A stretch of DNA of 64,000 bases, from the NCBI RefSeq assembly GCF_004340785.1, contig NZ_SLXS01000002.1, forward strand, positions 682,001 through 746,000, in the 5' to 3' direction. The notes under the pieces were generated by a model that was not told the DNA's origin, searched no databases, and was given only the letters and a program-made list of their open reading frames with translations. The position numbers and the translations under genes were made by a program. Source of the DNA: Tumebacillus sp. BK434. GTDB lineage: Bacteria > Bacillota > Bacilli > Tumebacillales > Tumebacillaceae. Each line of letters begins with the position of its first letter. Position 1 is the first letter of the stretch. Shown here piece by piece: positions 60,802 to 64,000 of the stretch.

Positions 60802-61227
60802 TTGGCGAATTGGTCTGCGCTTGATTCGAATTCGAGACACCCGCTGTGCAGAGAAGAGGAAATCGTACAAGAAGCAGCACAAATTTCGAGAACTCTGCAA
60901 AAGTCGGATGAGGTCATCATCATCCGCGATTCCTTCGGTGTTGATGTGAGAACGACCGACACGAAAGCTGCTGTCAACCTGCAAGTTGCACTGCAACTGG
61001 CAATCGCCGTCGTGCTGAGCCTGACGATCGCGGACGGCAATAGAGCAGAGGCGATCACGCAAGAACTTCTGCAAAAAGTGCAAGTGAAGCAGGTTAACAA
61101 ACAGCGTACGGTCATCGAAAACTCCCGCAATGTCGAAGTCGTCACCACCGACACCGACGTCGCGGCGAACATCCAGGTGCTGGTGCAAGTCCTGCTGGCG
61201 CTGGTTGCAAAAATCGAGGTCCTGTAA
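60802..61227 (+). CDS. cotX: Spore coat protein, CotX/CotV-like (short paralogue)
   Basis: A 141-residue paralogue of the preceding coat protein: the same two-repeat domain (RTTDTKAAVNLQVALQLAIA and TTDTDVAANIQVLVQVLLAL, ending in LLALVAKIEVL) without the charged N-terminal extension. TTG 60802 lies after GGAGG. Its own sigma-K-like promoter suggests late sporulation expression. The pair arose by duplication. Confidence 0.92.
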   Translation: MANWSALDSNSRHPLCREEEIVQEAAQISRTLQKSDEVIIIRDSFGVDVRTTDTKAAVNLQVALQLAIAVVLSLTIADGNRAEAITQELLQKVQVKQVNKQRTVIENSRNVEVVTTDTDVAANIQVLVQVLLALVAKIEVL

Positions 61228-61243
61228 AAAGTTCACATCTCAC

Positions 61244-61272
61244 CAAACTGCCCAAAAAGGGCAGTTTTTTTT
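61244..61272 (+). terminator. Intrinsic terminator
   Basis: AAACTGCCC / GGGCAGTTT with an AAAAA loop and a run of eight T. Confidence 0.9.
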
Positions 61273-61321
61273 GTCGAAATGGAGTAGAATCGGTAGAGTG
61301 ATAGATAAGGAGGGACTCCTT

Positions 61322-62857
61322 TTGCACGGTGCTTTGCAGAATTTTCATGACCGGATGAGAAACGTGGCGGAGTTCTATCCGCTGTTTCGGCTGCGCGAAC
61401 TGCGCAAATATCAGGAATATGACCTGCTGGCTTTAGGCGTCGGCGTGATGCTGCTCATCCTCGAGCACATGCTGATCGGCCGGCTGGAATCGGACCATCA
61501 CGACGTGGCGCGCTTCTTGCGCGGGGTGATCGCAGAATCGTACGGCAAGCAACTGACCGAAGAGGAAAGCCGCGACTTGGCCACCTACCTGCTCGCCAAC
61601 CTGCGCAACGACGGACGCCCGTTTGAATTTACGTACCGCAACCTGGAGGCGGGACAAGAGGACAAGCATGTGTTTCACCTGATCGAAAACGGCACTTACC
61701 ACGTGGCGAGCGGACAGATCCGCTTCAAGCTGTCGGACGCCGGGCTCGACCTGCTGTTTAAAACGCGCGAGATGTACAAAGAACTGCGGATCACGATCTC
61801 GCAGATTTTGCTGCGTCAACAGATCGAGAAAGGCGTCTTCGAAGACGCGATCCGCACCGTCTCCTCGCTGGGGCTCGATGTGCGCCAGCTGCGCGAAGAG
61901 CTGGAGCGGATGAAGATGGCGATCAAGCGCGACGTGTCGCAGTTCTCCCTGCCCGCCTACGAGGCGATGCTCTCGGCGATCCGCGAACAGTTTCAGAAGG
62001 AAAAGCAGATGTTCGACGACCTGAACAACCTGCTGCGCGACACGCGTTCCAACTACGAGCAGCGCGGCACGGACGGCGATGAGCGCACGCTGAACCAACT
62101 GGTCGAGATCTCGCAGCGATTGAACCAGGTGATGAACCTGCACAACAAGCTGCTCACCGACAAGCTCGATCTGCAGGGGCTGGTCTTGGAAGCGCTGGAG
62201 GAAGGGATCGTGCAGGGCTTCCGTTCGAAAGTCAACTTTGAGCGCGAGTTTCTCGATCCTGTCCTGCGCGCGGGCACATCGCTGGAAAATGTGAAGCGGC
62301 TGATCGAGCCGATGCTGTCGCTGAACGTGAAAAAGCGCTTCAACATTCACAAGGCGTTTGCTCCTCAGCCGGTGCCGAAGCCGGTCGATGAGGTCAAAGA
62401 GAAAGAGCCGGACATTCAGGAGGAGGCTTCCGTCACGGCCGACGACCCGAAAGCCAAACTGAAAGCGATCCGGGACGAGCGGTACAAAGGCTACCTGAAG
62501 ATGATCTTCGAGCCGCTGCTGCAGGAGCAGTCCCTGTCCCTGCAGGACATTATGCGTGAATTGGCTGCGGACCGGCTGTATGATGTGGTCAACTCGCGCG
62601 ATTTTTATCCGTTTTTGGTGCAGCTGCACCAGATGAGTCCGATCAACTTCCGGCTCGATGCGGAGACGAAAGCGAAAATTCTGGACGGAGACGAGACGAA
62701 CGTGCCGTATCTGCTGATTCAACTGCTGAATGAAGAGCCCGATTACGAACTGCTCGGCACGGTGCTCGTGTCGGCGGAAGACGAGGGGCTGCGCCTGGCA
62801 GAAGAGGAGTGGACGGTGTCCAATTTCCGTTTTTACAAGGAGGGGTTGTATGTATAG
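61322..62857 (+). CDS. jetA: Wadjet protein JetA (kleisin-like, DUF5716-type)
   Basis: A 511-residue protein, helical, resembling JetA of the anti-plasmid Wadjet system (JetA/DUF5716 type): FHDRMRNVAEFYPLFRLREL at the N terminus, a winged-helix region (DHHDVARFLRGVIAESYGKQ), long helical middle (LERMKMAIKRDVSQFSLPAY) and a C-terminal winged helix (SPINFRLDAETKAKILDG). JetA is the kleisin of the SMC-type complex. TTG 61322 lies seven bases after AAGGAGGG (61308-61314). It overlaps jetB by nine bases. The Wadjet type (probably type III) is inferred by eye. Confidence 0.82.
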   Translation: MHGALQNFHDRMRNVAEFYPLFRLRELRKYQEYDLLALGVGVMLLILEHMLIGRLESDHHDVARFLRGVIAESYGKQLTEEESRDLATYLLANLRNDGRPFEFTYRNLEAGQEDKHVFHLIENGTYHVASGQIRFKLSDAGLDLLFKTREMYKELRITISQILLRQQIEKGVFEDAIRTVSSLGLDVRQLREELERMKMAIKRDVSQFSLPAYEAMLSAIREQFQKEKQMFDDLNNLLRDTRSNYEQRGTDGDERTLNQLVEISQRLNQVMNLHNKLLTDKLDLQGLVLEALEEGIVQGFRSKVNFEREFLDPVLRAGTSLENVKRLIEPMLSLNVKKRFNIHKAFAPQPVPKPVDEVKEKEPDIQEEASVTADDPKAKLKAIRDERYKGYLKMIFEPLLQEQSLSLQDIMRELAADRLYDVVNSRDFYPFLVQLHQMSPINFRLDAETKAKILDGDETNVPYLLIQLLNEEPDYELLGTVLVSAEDEGLRLAEEEWTVSNFRFYKEGLYV

Positions 62858-63590
62858 CAAAGAGAGCGTAGAGCGGGCGATCAAGCTGTTTGTGCTGCTG
62901 CTGGAAAAGGGCGAGACGGACGAGAAGGACCGCGACCTCGTGTTTGCCTATAAGGAAGACCCTGCGGCGCAGGAGATCGTCGCGCAGATGATCGAGAAAG
63001 AAGCGGGCATCAAGATTCTTGGCGTCGGGGACAAGCTGTATGTCACGCCGGCGATTGACAATAAAGTGTTCGGTTACACCAACGAAGAGCTGCGCGTGAA
63101 GCTCGGCTTGCGCTCCGACAGCGTGGCGATGGGCTTGAAGCTGTACGTGGCGTATTTCATCATCCTGGCGACGCTGGCCATGTTCTACAACTCGGACGAC
63201 CTGAACACCAAAGTCCGCCAGTACGTGCCGATCGAAGAGCTGGAAGCGTACGTGACGGAGAAGCTGCACATGGTCGGGACGGGCGAATACGGCACCTACC
63301 TGTCGCAGGAGTACGAGTTCAACTTCCAGCAGGTCGCCGAGTACTGGCAGAACATGCCGGCGTTTGACGAGACGTTGACCAATCAGCGGATGGGGCGCAA
63401 CTCGCGGGTCTCGTACCTGCTGAAAGTGTGGTCGTTCCTCGAAGAGGAAGGCTTGGCGAAAGTGGCGATGGACTCGGAGCTGCATCCGACCGACAAGCTC
63501 GACCACATGGTGCGCAAGTACTACTCGCATCAGAAGCGGAAAAACGACCTCTTGTCGCTGATTTCGCAAAAGGAGATCTTCTATGCCTAG
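62849..63590 (+). CDS. jetB: Wadjet protein JetB (DUF6063-like)
   Basis: A 246-residue protein following JetA: SKESVERAIKLFVLLLEKGE, GVGDKLYVTPAIDNKVFGYT, SVAMGLKLYVAYFIILATLA and a C-terminal helical part. It resembles the DUF6063 proteins that sit between JetA and JetC in some Wadjet operons, the KITE-like subunit of the complex. The start codon is ATG 62849, nine bases before the end of jetA, behind AAGGAGGGG. It overlaps jetC by eight bases. Confidence 0.78.
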
Positions 63591-64000
63591 CATCAATCGG
63601 ATTCGACTGGTCAACATCCAATATGACAAAGGCGGCAAACAGTACGCCGACGAGCTGTTTAAGCTGCACGGCAAAAACACGCTGTTCAACCTCGCCAACG
63701 GCGGCGGGAAGACGCTCTGGCTGCAGCTCGTCACCCAAGCGGCGCTGCCCGGCGCGATGTACGGATCGCGGCGGATGGTCGACCTCCTGGCCCATGAGCG
63801 CTACACCGGGCACATTTTGGTCGAGTGGAAGCTGGACAGCTTTGCGGAGCGCGAGTTTTTGCTGACCGGGTTCTGTTTTACCAAGTCTTCCGATGAGGAG
63901 GGCGAACTGAAGTTCTTTACCTACACCCATCAGTATAAGATCGCCGATGAATTCGGGATCGTGAAGATGCCGCTGGTGAACGAGGGACGGGTGATCTCCT
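63583..64000 (+). CDS. jetC: Wadjet protein JetC, SMC-like ATPase (partial)
   Basis: The first 139 residues of an SMC-like ATPase, cut by the window edge. SINRIRLVNIQYDKGGKQYA starts the ATPase head; NTLFNLANGGGKTLWLQLVT contains the Walker A motif NGGGKT (39-44). ILVEWKLDSFAEREFLLTGF follows. JetC loops and cuts plasmid DNA together with JetD, whose gene should follow outside the window. ATG 63583 is behind AAGGAGAT. Confidence 0.85.
   Translation, partial: MPSINRIRLVNIQYDKGGKQYADELFKLHGKNTLFNLANGGGKTLWLQLVTQAALPGAMYGSRRMVDLLAHERYTGHILVEWKLDSFAEREFLLTGFCFTKSSDEEGELKFFTYTHQYKIADEFGIVKMPLVNEGRVIS

Noticed and set aside
1..64000. tRNA, rRNA, CRISPR arrays, insertion sequences, prophage or integron parts
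   Set aside because: No cloverleaf, regularly spaced repeats, transposase or integrase gene was found; tandem similarities are explained by gene duplication.

Overview
The window looks like chromosome of a moderately GC-rich, endospore-forming Bacillota, most like the Tumebacillus/Alicyclobacillaceae group. The grounds are two CotX-type spore coat genes with sigma-K-like promoters, SLH-domain surface proteins, an S-box (SAM-I) riboswitch, a c-di-AMP riboswitch, strong AGGAGG ribosome binding sites with frequent GTG/TTG starts, and many intrinsic terminators. The genus is an inference. No rRNA, tRNA, CRISPR array or intact insertion sequence was seen.

Layout. 0-8.4 kb: an EcsC-family gene, then a c-di-AMP riboswitch with its terminator, a DUF2294 gene, and kdpFABC plus a KdpD cut down to its N-terminal sensory half. 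Three terminator-like hairpins lie before kdpF, so potassium uptake is probably controlled by RNA attenuation. 8.4-22.3 kb: small enzyme genes (VOC proteins, SRPBCC, several GNAT acetyltransferases, DUF72), a zinc-ribbon/FxLYD protein with an HtrA-like protease in a lower-GC patch, a decayed gap (12.4-13.2 kb), a soluble chemoreceptor with a DICT-like protein, an EamA transporter, a histidine-kinase remnant and a FosB-like protein. 22.3-28.9 kb: a possible structured RNA, a NarL-type two-component system, Nudix hydrolase, nitroreductase, aldehyde dehydrogenase and a phosphatase-fold protein whose catalytic Cys is Asp. 28.9-32.2 kb: a SAM riboswitch operon (YitJ-type methyltransferase/MTHFR and an SfnG/SsuD-like monooxygenase).

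32.3-36.4 kb holds the most striking locus: a compact RiPP cluster with a 170-residue precursor carrying a nine-Cys 'CPT'-repeat tail, an APH-like kinase, and a HopA1-LanC fusion. This is a lanthipeptide system that does not fit classes I-IV and resembles class V dehydration chemistry joined to a canonical LanC cyclase. 36.5-43.5 kb: two SLH surface proteins (one of 1474 residues) whose C-terminal helical repeats recall IQGAP repeats, then a 5TM-GGDEF diguanylate cyclase.

43.5-58.1 kb contains three HTH-TPR (RRNPP-type) regulators. Two are followed by short secreted pro-peptide genes; one peptide overlaps its regulator's stop codon and carries two copies of QYEPGIPM. These look like complete peptide quorum-sensing cassettes. 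Between them sit a defence island (MazG-like protein plus a McrBC-like pair), a LysM protein and a tandem duplication of a small membrane-anchored protein carrying the 3' remnant of an M3-type peptidase. 58.2-64 kb: a YfmL-like RNA helicase, two CotX genes, and a Wadjet (JetABC) anti-plasmid operon running off the right edge.
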